From an uncultured Stenotrophomonas sp. (GTDB lineage Bacteria > Pseudomonadota > Gammaproteobacteria > Xanthomonadales > Xanthomonadaceae): a stretch of 64,000 nucleotides of DNA. The position numbers and the translations under genes were made by a program. The notes beneath the pieces are model-generated. The model was not told where the DNA came from. It ran no database searches and worked only from the letters and a program-made list of their open reading frames with translations. Of the stretch, positions 26,618 to 34,550 are shown in pieces (position 1 is the stretch's first letter; every line of letters starts with the position of its first letter). The stretch lies in the NCBI GenBank assembly GCA_913775725.1, contig CAJYNG010000027.1, forward strand, positions 1-64,000. Direction: 5' to 3'.

Positions 26618-27813
26618 TTCGCGTCCTCGGTGTTATCCATGGCGTAGGTGATCGGAATGCGTACAGCACCAGCCACCGGCTTGCCGTTCTTCACCGCTGG
26701 GCGATAGGTCCAGCTGCGCGCGGCGGCGATGGAGACGGCGTCGAACACCCCCGGATTGGTCGCACTGAGCACCTGCACATCGGTTGGATGGCCTTGTGCA
26801 TCCACTTCGATGCGCAGATTGACCACGCCTATCTGGCGCTGCTCGAAGGCGGACTTCGGATAGGACGGCGGCGGCATCTTGTCGACCTGGATCTCCCGAT
26901 CCATGACGGACCCTGCCGGGCCTCCCGCCGCACCGCCCTGGCTGGCCCACGCCACCGCGCCCATTCCCACGCACAACCCGACTACCAGCATCTGCCCCGA
27001 CACCCACGGCACTGCCTTCCGCTTGGACTGCTTCAACATGGCGATACGCTCCTTCAACACGGGTTGGCTGCGCCAATGGCAGACCGCGGGCGCAACCGGG
27101 TGGACCAGCTGCGCCTTCAGCAGCGTGCTGGCATAGAGGCCGCGCAGCGCAGGCCGCAGGCCGATGGTGCGGGCATCGCAGGCCAGCTCCTGATCGCGCA
27201 GGAAGCGGCGTGCAGCCCATGGCAGCAGCGGGTGGAACCAGAACACCGCGCGCGCCAGCAGCAACGCGCCATTGGCCCAGTGATCACCATTGCGACGGTG
27301 GCTGCGCTCGTGCTGCAGGATCAGCGCCTGCTCCTGTTCGGTGAATCGCTGGTCGAAGTCAGGGCCGACCACGATGCGCGGCCGCCACAGGCCAACCAGC
27401 GCGGGCAGGCCTGGATCTTCGCTGGCCTGCCAGCTGCCATCGGTGCGCGCGCGCAGTGGGCCCATGCTGCGTTCGAAACGGCGCTGCGCACGCAGGTCGC
27501 GCAGCAGGAAGATGCCCGTGCCCAGCGCCCATGCCAGCAGCAACAGCGGCGCCCATGGCAGCGACTGCCCTGCCAGTTCGTTCACCGCCCCTGGCACGAC
27601 TTTCAGCGGCACTGTCGGCACGTGCTGCAACAGCGCAGCCTGTGGCAATGGCAGCAGCAGGGTCACCAACAGCAACGGCAGCAGCCACCAGCTGCGGTAG
27701 GCCAGCCCTGCGCCGCCCAGGCTCACCAGCAGCGGTCGCAGCGCCGCCAGCAGCAGCACGCCCACCGCCAGCCACAGGCTGGCCCGCCACAGTCCGTCGA
27801 GCAGCTCAGTCAT
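26614..27813 (-). CDS. BlaR1-like M56 membrane metallopeptidase with TonB C-terminal domain
   Basis: A 399-residue protein. Membrane helices lie at about 8-26, 40-60 and 85-103; then comes an M56 peptidase with the zinc motif HERSH (HExxH) in LILQHERSHRRNGDHWAN, flanked by FWFHPLLPW and RDQELACDA, all M56 signatures. A fourth helix (about 272-292) precedes a periplasmic TonB-type domain (about 310-395) with VNLRIEVDAQG and ARSWTYRPA. BlaR1/MecR1 normally carry a penicillin-binding sensor at this place; that sensor is missing, so the signal is probably not a beta-lactam. Its start overlaps the end of the blaI-like gene by 8 bases. Confidence 0.85.
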   Translation of the reverse strand: MTELLDGLWRASLWLAVGVLLLAALRPLLVSLGGAGLAYRSWWLLPLLLVTLLLPLPQAALLQHVPTVPLKVVPGAVNELAGQSLPWAPLLLLAWALGTGIFLLRDLRAQRRFERSMGPLRARTDGSWQASEDPGLPALVGLWRPRIVVGPDFDQRFTEQEQALILQHERSHRRNGDHWANGALLLARAVFWFHPLLPWAARRFLRDQELACDARTIGLRPALRGLYASTLLKAQLVHPVAPAVCHWRSQPVLKERIAMLKQSKRKAVPWVSGQMLVVGLCVGMGAVAWASQGGAAGGPAGSVMDREIQVDKMPPPSYPKSAFEQRQIGVVNLRIEVDAQGHPTDVQVLSATNPGVFDAVSIAAARSWTYRPAVKNGKPVAGAVRIPITYAMDNTEDAK

Positions 27814-28171
27814 GGTCCAGCTCCTGGATCAGCTTCTTCAGTTCGGCAATGTCCTGCGCACTCAGCTGGCCGCGTTCGCTGAAGTGCGCCACCAGTGGCG
27901 CCACGCGGCCCTCGAAAACACGCCCGATGAAGTCCTGGCTCTGCGCCTCCACCCATGCCTGGCGCTGCAGCAGCGGCCGGTACAGGTAGCGCCGGCCATC
28001 GCGCTCGGCGGCGATCGCGCCCTTGGTCAGCAGGCGGTTGAGCAGGGTCTTGATGGTCGGCTCGGCCCAGTCGCGGTGGGCCAGCGCGGCCACCACGTCA
28101 TCGGCGCTACGCGGTGCCTGCTGCCACAGCACCTCCATCACAACGGCTTCGGCTTCGCTGATCGGGGTCAT
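27806..28171 (-). CDS. BlaI/MecI-family transcriptional repressor
   Basis: A 121-residue winged-helix repressor of the BlaI/MecI/CopY family: ISEAEAVVMEVLWQQAP, then TIKTLLNRLLTKGAI as recognition region and RYLYRP in the wing, followed by a helical dimerisation domain. Family members are inactivated when the partner M56 peptidase, here the next gene, is triggered. Two palindromic sites lie directly upstream between a TTGACA -35 box and the ATG, so it probably represses its own operon. The flavin reductase-like gene is divergent and may be under the same control. Confidence 0.88.
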   Translation of the reverse strand: MTPISEAEAVVMEVLWQQAPRSADDVVAALAHRDWAEPTIKTLLNRLLTKGAIAAERDGRRYLYRPLLQRQAWVEAQSQDFIGRVFEGRVAPLVAHFSERGQLSAQDIAELKKLIQELDHD

Positions 28172-28226
28172 GATTTACATCCGTAATCGACAACCTGATT
28201 ACGCGCGTAATCGAATCGTCTGTCAA
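28172..28226 (-). promoter_or_regulatory. Promoter and two BlaI-type operators
   Basis: On the minus strand a consensus -35 TTGACA (28226-28221) is followed after about 18 bases by a GTAATC/TAATCA -10-like sequence. GATTACGCGCGTAATC (28197-28212) is a perfect 16-base palindrome covering the spacer and -10. A second, looser copy, GATTTAC-ATCC-GTAATC (28172-28188), lies next to the start codon. Repeated GATTAC/GTAATC half-sites on a repressor's own promoter suggest auto-repression. Confidence 0.65.
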
Positions 28227-28289
28227 GCCCCTCGACTCCGGGTTCATCCCGGTTGCGCCAGCATCGGTTCCTCCCGCCCCAGGCCCCGG

Positions 28290-28847
28290 ATGAAAGCGCT
28301 GTCCAAGAAGGATTTCCCGGTCGAGCAGGCCCGCCGCTTCCTTGAACCCGGCCCGATCGTGCTGGTCAGTACCGCGTGGCAGGGCCAGCGCAACCTGATG
28401 ACGATGGGCTGGCACATGGTGATGGGCTTTTCGCCGTCGCTGGTCGCCACCTACCTGTGGAATGAAAACCACAGCCATGCACTGGCCGTCAGTAGTGGCG
28501 AGTGCGTGATCAACGTGCCCGGCGTGGAGCTGCTCGATACCGTGGTCGACATCGGCAACTGCAGCGGCCGCGAGGTCGACAAGTTCGCGCGTTTCGGGCT
28601 GGATGCAGTACCTGCGCGCGAGGTCGGCGCGCCGCTGGTAGGGCAATGCCATTCGTGCTTCGAATGCCGCTTGTACGACGACAGCCAGGTGGCGTCGAAC
28701 AACCTGTTCATCTGGGAAATCGTGCGGGCCCACGTGGCACCACGGCCGAAACTGCCTCGCACGGTGCATTACCGGGGCGATGGGCAGTTCATGGTGTCCG
28801 GCGCGGAAGTCTCGCGTCGACGGCGGTTCAAGCCCGACATGCTGTAA
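28290..28847 (+). CDS. Flavin reductase-like domain protein
   Basis: A 185-residue split-barrel flavin-binding protein of the flavin reductase-like family. The segments GPIVLVSTAWQGQRNLMTMGWH, SPSLVATYLW and SGECVINVPG are the typical FMN-binding barrel strands, and VGQCHSCFECRL has two Cys. Members bind FMN and reduce or transfer flavin, or act as oxygen-sensitive NADH oxidoreductases; the substrate is not visible. The ATG has no strong ribosome-binding site. It is divergent from the blaI-like repressor and 34 bases ahead of the acetyl-CoA hydrolase gene. Confidence 0.8.
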   Translation: MKALSKKDFPVEQARRFLEPGPIVLVSTAWQGQRNLMTMGWHMVMGFSPSLVATYLWNENHSHALAVSSGECVINVPGVELLDTVVDIGNCSGREVDKFARFGLDAVPAREVGAPLVGQCHSCFECRLYDDSQVASNNLFIWEIVRAHVAPRPKLPRTVHYRGDGQFMVSGAEVSRRRRFKPDML

Positions 28848-28881
28848 TGCCAGCACTCCCCCACACGCAGGACCGCCCCGC

Positions 28882-30834
28882 ATGACCGAACACCTCACCG
28901 ACCTGGACGCCGCTGTCGACTGGTTGTTTGCGCGCGTGGACGGGCCGCTGCGGATCGGTGCACCGCTGGCACTGGGCAAGCCACACCGGTTGCTCAATGC
29001 CCTTTACGCACGCGTCGAGCACGACCCTTCGCGGCCGCTGCAGCTGTATACCGCACTGTCGCTGAATCCGCCGAAGGCGCGCGGCAACGGCCTGGAAGCG
29101 CGCTTCATGGCACCGTTCGCGCAGCGCCATTTCGGGGACGATTTCCCGCGCCTGGCCTATGCCGATGCGATCGCGCGCGACGCGTTGCCGGCACATGTGC
29201 AGGTGGAGGAGTTCTACATGCAATCCGGCGCCCTGCTCGGTTCGCGCCAGGCGCAGTCCAGCTATACCAGCCTGAACTACACCCACGCCGCCGATGCGGT
29301 CGCCCAGCGCGCGCCGCAGGTGATCGTGCAGAAGGTGGCGATGCGGCCGGATGATCGCCGGCTGTCGCTGTCGTGCAACAACGACATCACCCAGGACACG
29401 CTCGATGCCATCGCAGCGCGTGGCCTGCCACGCCCCCTGCTGATCGCCGAGATCGACCCGCAGCTGCCCTACCTGGGCGGCTCGGCCACGGTCGATGTGT
29501 CGTTCTTCGATCTGGTGATCACCCCGCCACCGCCGTACCCGGCGCTGTTCGGGCTGCCGCGGCAGCCGGTCGGCGATGCCGACTACGCCATCGGCCTGTA
29601 CGCCAGCACGCTGGTGCGCGACGGCGGCACCCTGCAGATCGGTATCGGCACGCTGGCCGATGCACTCAGCCACGCACTGGTGCTGCGCCATACCGACAAC
29701 GCCCGCTACCGCCGCGTGCTGCACGCGCTGGACCCGCAGCTGGCCAGCCACCCGCTGGTGCAGGAGATCGGCGGACTGGATCCGTTCGAGGTCGGCCTGT
29801 ACGGCTGCAGCGAGATGCTCAACGAGGGCTTCCGCCGGCTGGTGCAGACCGGGGTGATCAAGCGCAAGGTGCACGACGACCTGGCGCTGATGCAGCGCAT
29901 CGAAAATGGCAGCACGCTGTCCATCGACCACGCCACCCTGGCCGCCGAAGGCGAGTACCTGCACGGTGCGTTCTACCTGGGCTCGCCGGAGTTCTACGAG
30001 TGGTTGCGCACGCTGCCGGAAGATGAATGCCGTGCGATCGGCATGCGCCGCATCAGCGAGATCAACCAGCTGTACGGTGGCAACGAGACGCTGGAACGCC
30101 TGCAGCGCCGGCACGCGCGCTTCTTCAATTCCTGCATGATGGCCACCGCGCTGGGCGCAGCGGTGTCGGATGCACTGGACGATGGCCGCGTGGTGTCCGG
30201 CGTGGGTGGGCAGTACAACTTCGTGGCGATGGCCCATGCCCTGCCGGAAGCGCGCAGCATGCTGATGTTCCGCGCGGCGCGCGACGACAAGGGCCGGCGC
30301 GAATCCAACGTGCGCTGGAACTACGGGCACACTACCATCCCACGCCACCTGCGCGACATCTACCTCAACGAATACGGCATCGCCGACCTGCGTGGTCTGA
30401 CCGACGAGGACTGCGTACATGCGATGACCGCGATCACCGAAGCCCCGTTCCAGGGCGGCCTGCTGCAGCAGGCACATGCCGCGCGCAAGCTGCTGGCGGC
30501 CGCGCAACCGGACCCGGCGCGTCTGCAGCGCAATACGCCGCAGGCATTGGCGGCAGCACTGGCACCGTTCCGCGCCGATGGCAGCCTGCCGGACTATCCG
30601 CTGGGCAGCGACTTCAACGACATCGAGCAGGTGCTGGTGAAAGCGCTGGGTTGGCTGAAGGCCAACACGCAGACCCGCGGCGACAAGCTGCGTACCGTCT
30701 GGGCGGCGTTGCGGCAACCGGCCGGCGACGGCGATGCGGTGTACCTGCAGCGCATGGGCCTGCAGGCCCCGACGGATTTCGCAGAGCGCCTGGACGCGCG
30801 ACTGCTGCGCCTGGCGCTGGCACGCACTGCCTGA
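28882..30834 (+). CDS. Acetyl-CoA hydrolase/transferase family protein
   Basis: A 650-residue member of the acetyl-CoA hydrolase/CoA-transferase family. The N-terminal half has the CoA-binding fold (IAEIDPQLPYLGG, GTLQIGIGTLADA); the C-terminal half has GCSEMLNEGF, GGNETLERL, SGVGGQYNFV and YLNEYGIADLRG, the conserved segments around the glutamate-based active site and CoA loop. It probably moves CoA between acyl groups or hydrolyses acyl-CoA. It is longer than succinyl-CoA:acetate transferases (about 500-540), with extra N- and C-terminal stretches. It follows the flavin reductase-like gene closely and may share its transcript. Confidence 0.85.
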   Translation: MTEHLTDLDAAVDWLFARVDGPLRIGAPLALGKPHRLLNALYARVEHDPSRPLQLYTALSLNPPKARGNGLEARFMAPFAQRHFGDDFPRLAYADAIARDALPAHVQVEEFYMQSGALLGSRQAQSSYTSLNYTHAADAVAQRAPQVIVQKVAMRPDDRRLSLSCNNDITQDTLDAIAARGLPRPLLIAEIDPQLPYLGGSATVDVSFFDLVITPPPPYPALFGLPRQPVGDADYAIGLYASTLVRDGGTLQIGIGTLADALSHALVLRHTDNARYRRVLHALDPQLASHPLVQEIGGLDPFEVGLYGCSEMLNEGFRRLVQTGVIKRKVHDDLALMQRIENGSTLSIDHATLAAEGEYLHGAFYLGSPEFYEWLRTLPEDECRAIGMRRISEINQLYGGNETLERLQRRHARFFNSCMMATALGAAVSDALDDGRVVSGVGGQYNFVAMAHALPEARSMLMFRAARDDKGRRESNVRWNYGHTTIPRHLRDIYLNEYGIADLRGLTDEDCVHAMTAITEAPFQGGLLQQAHAARKLLAAAQPDPARLQRNTPQALAAALAPFRADGSLPDYPLGSDFNDIEQVLVKALGWLKANTQTRGDKLRTVWAALRQPAGDGDAVYLQRMGLQAPTDFAERLDARLLRLALARTA

Positions 30835-30835
30835 G

Positions 30836-30900
30836 AAAAGGGGACGGAGGGGATTAAGTCGTTTGTGCATAAACGACTTAATCCCCTCCGTCCCCTTTTT
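30836..30900. repeat. 29-bp perfect palindrome with 6-nt loop
   Basis: Arms 30836-30864 and 30871-30899 are perfect reverse complements over 29 bases (A4G4ACGGAGGGG...), loop GTGCAT, ending in a run of T. It begins one base after the acetyl-CoA hydrolase stop codon and could serve as its terminator. GGGGACGGAGGGGATTAAGT sequences of this type recur in many gammaproteobacteria, as I recall, in REP-like repeats. Confidence 0.75.
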
Positions 30901-30913
30901 TCTGCGGCAAAGA

Positions 30914-30937
30914 AAAGGCCGGCGTGCGCCGGCCTTT
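30914..30937 (-). terminator. Terminator of the transketolase gene
   Basis: A perfect 10-bp stem (30914-30923 with 30928-30937), 4-nt loop, followed on the minus strand by TCTTTGCC after an AT-closing base (CCTTTTCTTTG), just past the tkt stop codon. Confidence 0.75.
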
Positions 30938-30960
30938 CCTTCATTGCATCGCGAAGCTGC

Positions 30961-32958
30961 TTACAGCGCCTTGGCGGCTTCCACCACGTGGGCGGTGGTG
31001 ATGCCGAAGTGCTTGTACAGCTGGTCGGCCGGGGCCGAGGCACCGAAGGTGTCGATACCGATCACCGCGCCGTCCAGGCCGACGAACTGGCGCCAGAAAC
31101 CGGTGACGCCGGCTTCCACGGCCACGCGCTTGCGCACGGCGTTCGGCAGCACCGATTCACGGTAGGCCGCATCCTGGCGCAGGAACACGTCGGTGGACGG
31201 CATCGAGACCACGCGGGTCTTGAGGCCGGCCGCGTCCAGCTGGACCTTGGCTTCGGTAGCCAGCGAGACTTCCGAACCGGTGGCGATCAGGATCACGTCC
31301 GGGGTACCGGCGGCATCGGCCAGCACGTAGCCACCGCGCTCGATCTGGGCGATCTGCTCGGCGTTGCGCGGCTGGTGCGGCAGGTTCTGGCGGCTGAACA
31401 CCAGGCAGCTCGGACCATCCTGACGGGTGATCGCAGCCTTCCAGCTCACCGCCGACTCGACCGCGTCGCACGGACGCCACACGTCGTTGTTCGGGATGTA
31501 GCGCAGCGAGGCCAGGTGCTCCACCGGCTGGTGGGTCGGGCCGTCTTCACCCAGGCCGATCGAGTCGTGGGTGTAGACGTGGATGGCGTGGGCCGGGATC
31601 AGCGCGCTCATGCGCACGCCGTTGCGGGCGTAGTCGCTGAACACCAGGAAGGTGGCGTCGAACGGAATGAAGCCACCGTGCAGGGCCAGGCCGTTGGCGA
31701 TGGCGGTCATGCCGAACTCGCGCACGCCGTAGTACACGTAGTTGGCGTTGGCGTCGTCGCTGGCGACCGACGTGCTGCCCTTCCACAGGGTCAGGTTGGA
31801 GTGCGCCAGATCGGCCGAGCCGCCGACGATTTCCGGCAGCAGCGGGGCGAAGGCTTCAATGGCCAGCTGCGAGGCCTTGCGCGAGGCGATCGTCGGGCCT
31901 TCAGCCGCCACCTGGGCGATGTAGGCATCGGCCTTGGCAACGAAGTCTGCCGGCAGATCGCCGTGCGAACGACGGGTCAGTTCGGCGGCTTCGCCCGGGT
32001 ACTGGCTGGCGTACTTGTCGAACAGCTGTTCCCACTCGGCCTGGCGCAGGGTGCCGGCGCCATTGGCACGCCAGCCGTCGTAGATCGCCTGCGGGATCTC
32101 GAACGGACCGTATTCCCAGCCCAGCTGCTTGCGGGTGGCTTCCAGTTCGTCCTTGCCCAGCGGCGCGCCGTGGCTGGATTCCTTGCCCGCCTTGTTCGGC
32201 GAACCAAAACCAATGGTGGTGCGGCAGCAGATCAGGGTCGGCTTGTCGCTCTGCGACAGCGCGGCTTCGATGCCGGCCTTGATGCTCTCCGGGTCGTGGC
32301 CGTCGACGTCGCGGACCACGTTCCAGCCATAGGCTTCGAAACGCTCCGGGGTGTTGTCGGTGAACCAGCCCTCGACGTTGCCGTCGATGGAGATGTGGTT
32401 GTTGTCCCAGAAGCAGACCAGCTTGTGCAGGCCCCAGGTACCGGCCAGCGACGCCGCTTCATGCGACACGCCTTCCATCAGGCAGCCATCGCCCATGAAC
32501 ACCCAGGTGCGGTGGTCGACCACTTCCAGCTCCGGGCGGTTGAAGCGCTGTGCCAGCAGCTTCTCGGCCAGGGCGAAGCCCACAGCGTTGGCGAAACCCT
32601 GGCCCAGCGGGCCGGTGGTGGTTTCCACGCCCGGGGTCTCGTGGCGTTCCGGGTGACCGGCGGTGTGGCTGCCCAGCTGGCGGAACAGCTTCAGCTGCTC
32701 GATCGGCAGGTCGTAACCGCTCAGGTGCAGCAGCGCGTACTGCAGCATCGAACCGTGGCCGTTGGACAGCACGAAACGGTCGCGGTTGAACCAGTGCGGA
32801 TTGCTCGGGTTATGGCGGAGGTAGTCGTTCCAGAGGACTTCGGCGATGTCGGCCATGCCCATGGGCATGCCGGGGTGACCGGACTTTGCGGTTTCAACCG
32901 CATCGGCGGCAAGGAAGCGGATGGCGTTGGCCAACTGGCGACGGGTAGGCTGCGTCAT
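30961..32958 (-). CDS. tkt: Transketolase
   Basis: A 665-residue thiamine diphosphate enzyme of the non-oxidative pentose phosphate pathway, full family length. The N-terminal [18 protein letters not shown], the ThDP motif [18 protein letters not shown] with NNHISIDG, the pyrimidine-domain [19 protein letters not shown] and [19 protein letters not shown], and the C-terminal ATGSEVSLA are all intact. It moves two-carbon units between sugar phosphates and links the pentose pathway with the gap, pgk and fba products nearby. It is monocistronic with its own terminator. Confidence 0.97.
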   Translation of the reverse strand: MTQPTRRQLANAIRFLAADAVETAKSGHPGMPMGMADIAEVLWNDYLRHNPSNPHWFNRDRFVLSNGHGSMLQYALLHLSGYDLPIEQLKLFRQLGSHTAGHPERHETPGVETTTGPLGQGFANAVGFALAEKLLAQRFNRPELEVVDHRTWVFMGDGCLMEGVSHEAASLAGTWGLHKLVCFWDNNHISIDGNVEGWFTDNTPERFEAYGWNVVRDVDGHDPESIKAGIEAALSQSDKPTLICCRTTIGFGSPNKAGKESSHGAPLGKDELEATRKQLGWEYGPFEIPQAIYDGWRANGAGTLRQAEWEQLFDKYASQYPGEAAELTRRSHGDLPADFVAKADAYIAQVAAEGPTIASRKASQLAIEAFAPLLPEIVGGSADLAHSNLTLWKGSTSVASDDANANYVYYGVREFGMTAIANGLALHGGFIPFDATFLVFSDYARNGVRMSALIPAHAIHVYTHDSIGLGEDGPTHQPVEHLASLRYIPNNDVWRPCDAVESAVSWKAAITRQDGPSCLVFSRQNLPHQPRNAEQIAQIERGGYVLADAAGTPDVILIATGSEVSLATEAKVQLDAAGLKTRVVSMPSTDVFLRQDAAYRESVLPNAVRKRVAVEAGVTGFWRQFVGLDGAVIGIDTFGASAPADQLYKHFGITTAHVVEAAKAL

Positions 32959-33173
32959 GGTTCTGTCGGAATCGGGAGGCGGCCGCGGACGTGCGGGCGG
33001 CCTATTGTCCCATAGTCGCCGGGCGGGGGTCAGTCCAAGTTGCCCGGTAGGCGGCGGCCGCTGGCCGGCACTTTCATGATCTCCGCCGGATTCCGCATGT
33101 GAAAAGGGGTCGGATCCCTTTCCTTGCGGAAGGGGATCCGACCCCGATCAGGTCACCAGCAGTGGCTCCGGAC
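32959..33173. repeat. Intergenic region with GGGGTC-type palindrome
   Basis: Arms 33106-33123 and 33128-33145 pair over 18 bases with one G-U type mismatch; the sequence is of the family seen at 2411-2507. It lies downstream of the symporter gene (minus strand) and may end that transcript. The tkt promoter should lie in 32959-33090; no clear boxes are seen. Confidence 0.65.
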
Positions 33174-34493
33174 TCAATCCTGCTTCGGACCCAGCGCCGG
33201 GCCATCGTGGCCTTCGCCCTTGGCCACCAGCGTGGTCAGGGCCAGGTCGCCAGTCACGTTCAGGGCGGTACGGCACATGTCCAGGAAGTGGTTCACGCCC
33301 AGGATCAGGCCGATGCCCAGCGGGTTCACGCCGACCATCGCACAGATCATCGCCACCACCGGCAGCGAGCCCGACGGCACGCCGGCAGTGCCGATGCCAC
33401 CGAGGATGCAGACCGCCATCACCATGATCTGCTGGCCGATGCTCAGGTCCACGCCGAAGAACTGGGCCAGGAAGATCACCGTCACGCCCTCGAACAGCGC
33501 GGTGCCGTTCTGGTTGGCGGTGGCGCCCACGGTCAGCACGAAGCGCGACACGCGCTGCGGCAGGCCCATCTGGTCAGCCACGCGCAGCGCGGTCGGCAGG
33601 GTGGCGTTGCTGGAGGCGGTGGAGAACGCCATCACCGTCGCTTCCTGGGTATCGCGGAAGAACGACAGCGGCGAGCGACCGGACAGCCATACGGCCGTAC
33701 CGTAGGTCACCACCATGTGCAGGCCCAGCGCAAGCACCACCACGCCCACGTAGGCGCCCAGGCGGATGATCAGCTCGAAGCCGAACAGCGCGGCCAGGTT
33801 GAACATGAAGCAGGCCACCGCATACGGGGCCAGGCGGATGACCAGGTTGATCAGGGTCATCGAGATTTCGAACACGCCCTCGATGGCGCGGCGCAGCGGG
33901 GCAACCTTCTCGTTGTCGGTCAGCACCATGCCGATGCCGAACATCAGCGCGAAGAACATCAGCGACAGGATCGCGCCGTTGTCAGACGCAGCCTGCAGCA
34001 CGTTGCTCGGCACGATCGACAGCAGCATGTCCATGCCCTTCGGCGTGCCATGGATGCCAGCAACGATTTCCTTGCTGCGCTCTGCGTTCTCCGACAGCAT
34101 CATCGCGGCGACCTGCGGGTCGACGCCGGCACCGGGCTTGAGCAGGTTGACCAGCACCAGGCCGATGCCCACGGCGATGCCGGACAGCAGCACGGTATAC
34201 GCCAGGGTCTTCCAGCCGATGCGGCCGAGGGCGCGGATGTCGCCCATCTCCGACACGCCCATGATCAGCGCCGAGAAGATCAGCGGCACGATCAGCATGA
34301 AGATCAGGTTGAGGAACAGGCCCGAAGCCGGGGTGGTGACGTAGTCCATTACCCACTTGGCACCGGTCTGCAGACCATCGACGCTGCCGCCCAGGGCGTG
34401 CACGATCAATCCCAGGACCAGGCCGATCGCAAAGCCGATGCCCATCTTCCAATGCAGGGGCAACTTCTTCCTGTCGGCAGCAGCTGCTGTCAT
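33174..34493 (-). CDS. Dicarboxylate/amino acid:cation symporter
   Basis: A 439-residue inner-membrane transporter of the DAACS family (GltP/DctA/GltPh fold): six N-terminal helices, hairpin loop 1 with the Ser-rich STASSNATLPT, the cation-binding GATANQNGTALFEG in TM7, hairpin loop 2 with GTAGVPSG, and TM8 with FLDMCRTALNVTGDLALT. The TM8 Asp and Arg (D-x-x-R) point to an acidic substrate, glutamate/aspartate or C4-dicarboxylate, co-transported with Na+ or H+. The exact substrate cannot be decided from sequence alone. Confidence 0.88.
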   Translation of the reverse strand: MTAAAADRKKLPLHWKMGIGFAIGLVLGLIVHALGGSVDGLQTGAKWVMDYVTTPASGLFLNLIFMLIVPLIFSALIMGVSEMGDIRALGRIGWKTLAYTVLLSGIAVGIGLVLVNLLKPGAGVDPQVAAMMLSENAERSKEIVAGIHGTPKGMDMLLSIVPSNVLQAASDNGAILSLMFFALMFGIGMVLTDNEKVAPLRRAIEGVFEISMTLINLVIRLAPYAVACFMFNLAALFGFELIIRLGAYVGVVVLALGLHMVVTYGTAVWLSGRSPLSFFRDTQEATVMAFSTASSNATLPTALRVADQMGLPQRVSRFVLTVGATANQNGTALFEGVTVIFLAQFFGVDLSIGQQIMVMAVCILGGIGTAGVPSGSLPVVAMICAMVGVNPLGIGLILGVNHFLDMCRTALNVTGDLALTTLVAKGEGHDGPALGPKQD

Positions 34494-34550
34494 ACGCGGG
34501 TTTCCTCGAAAAATGAATGCACTCTAACAAAGCGCGCAAGCGGCGCCGGT

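Noticed and set aside
28828-33015. Long open frames opposite the acetyl-CoA hydrolase and transketolase genes
   Set aside because: Compositionally biased shadows of well-conserved enzymes; no motif of their own.
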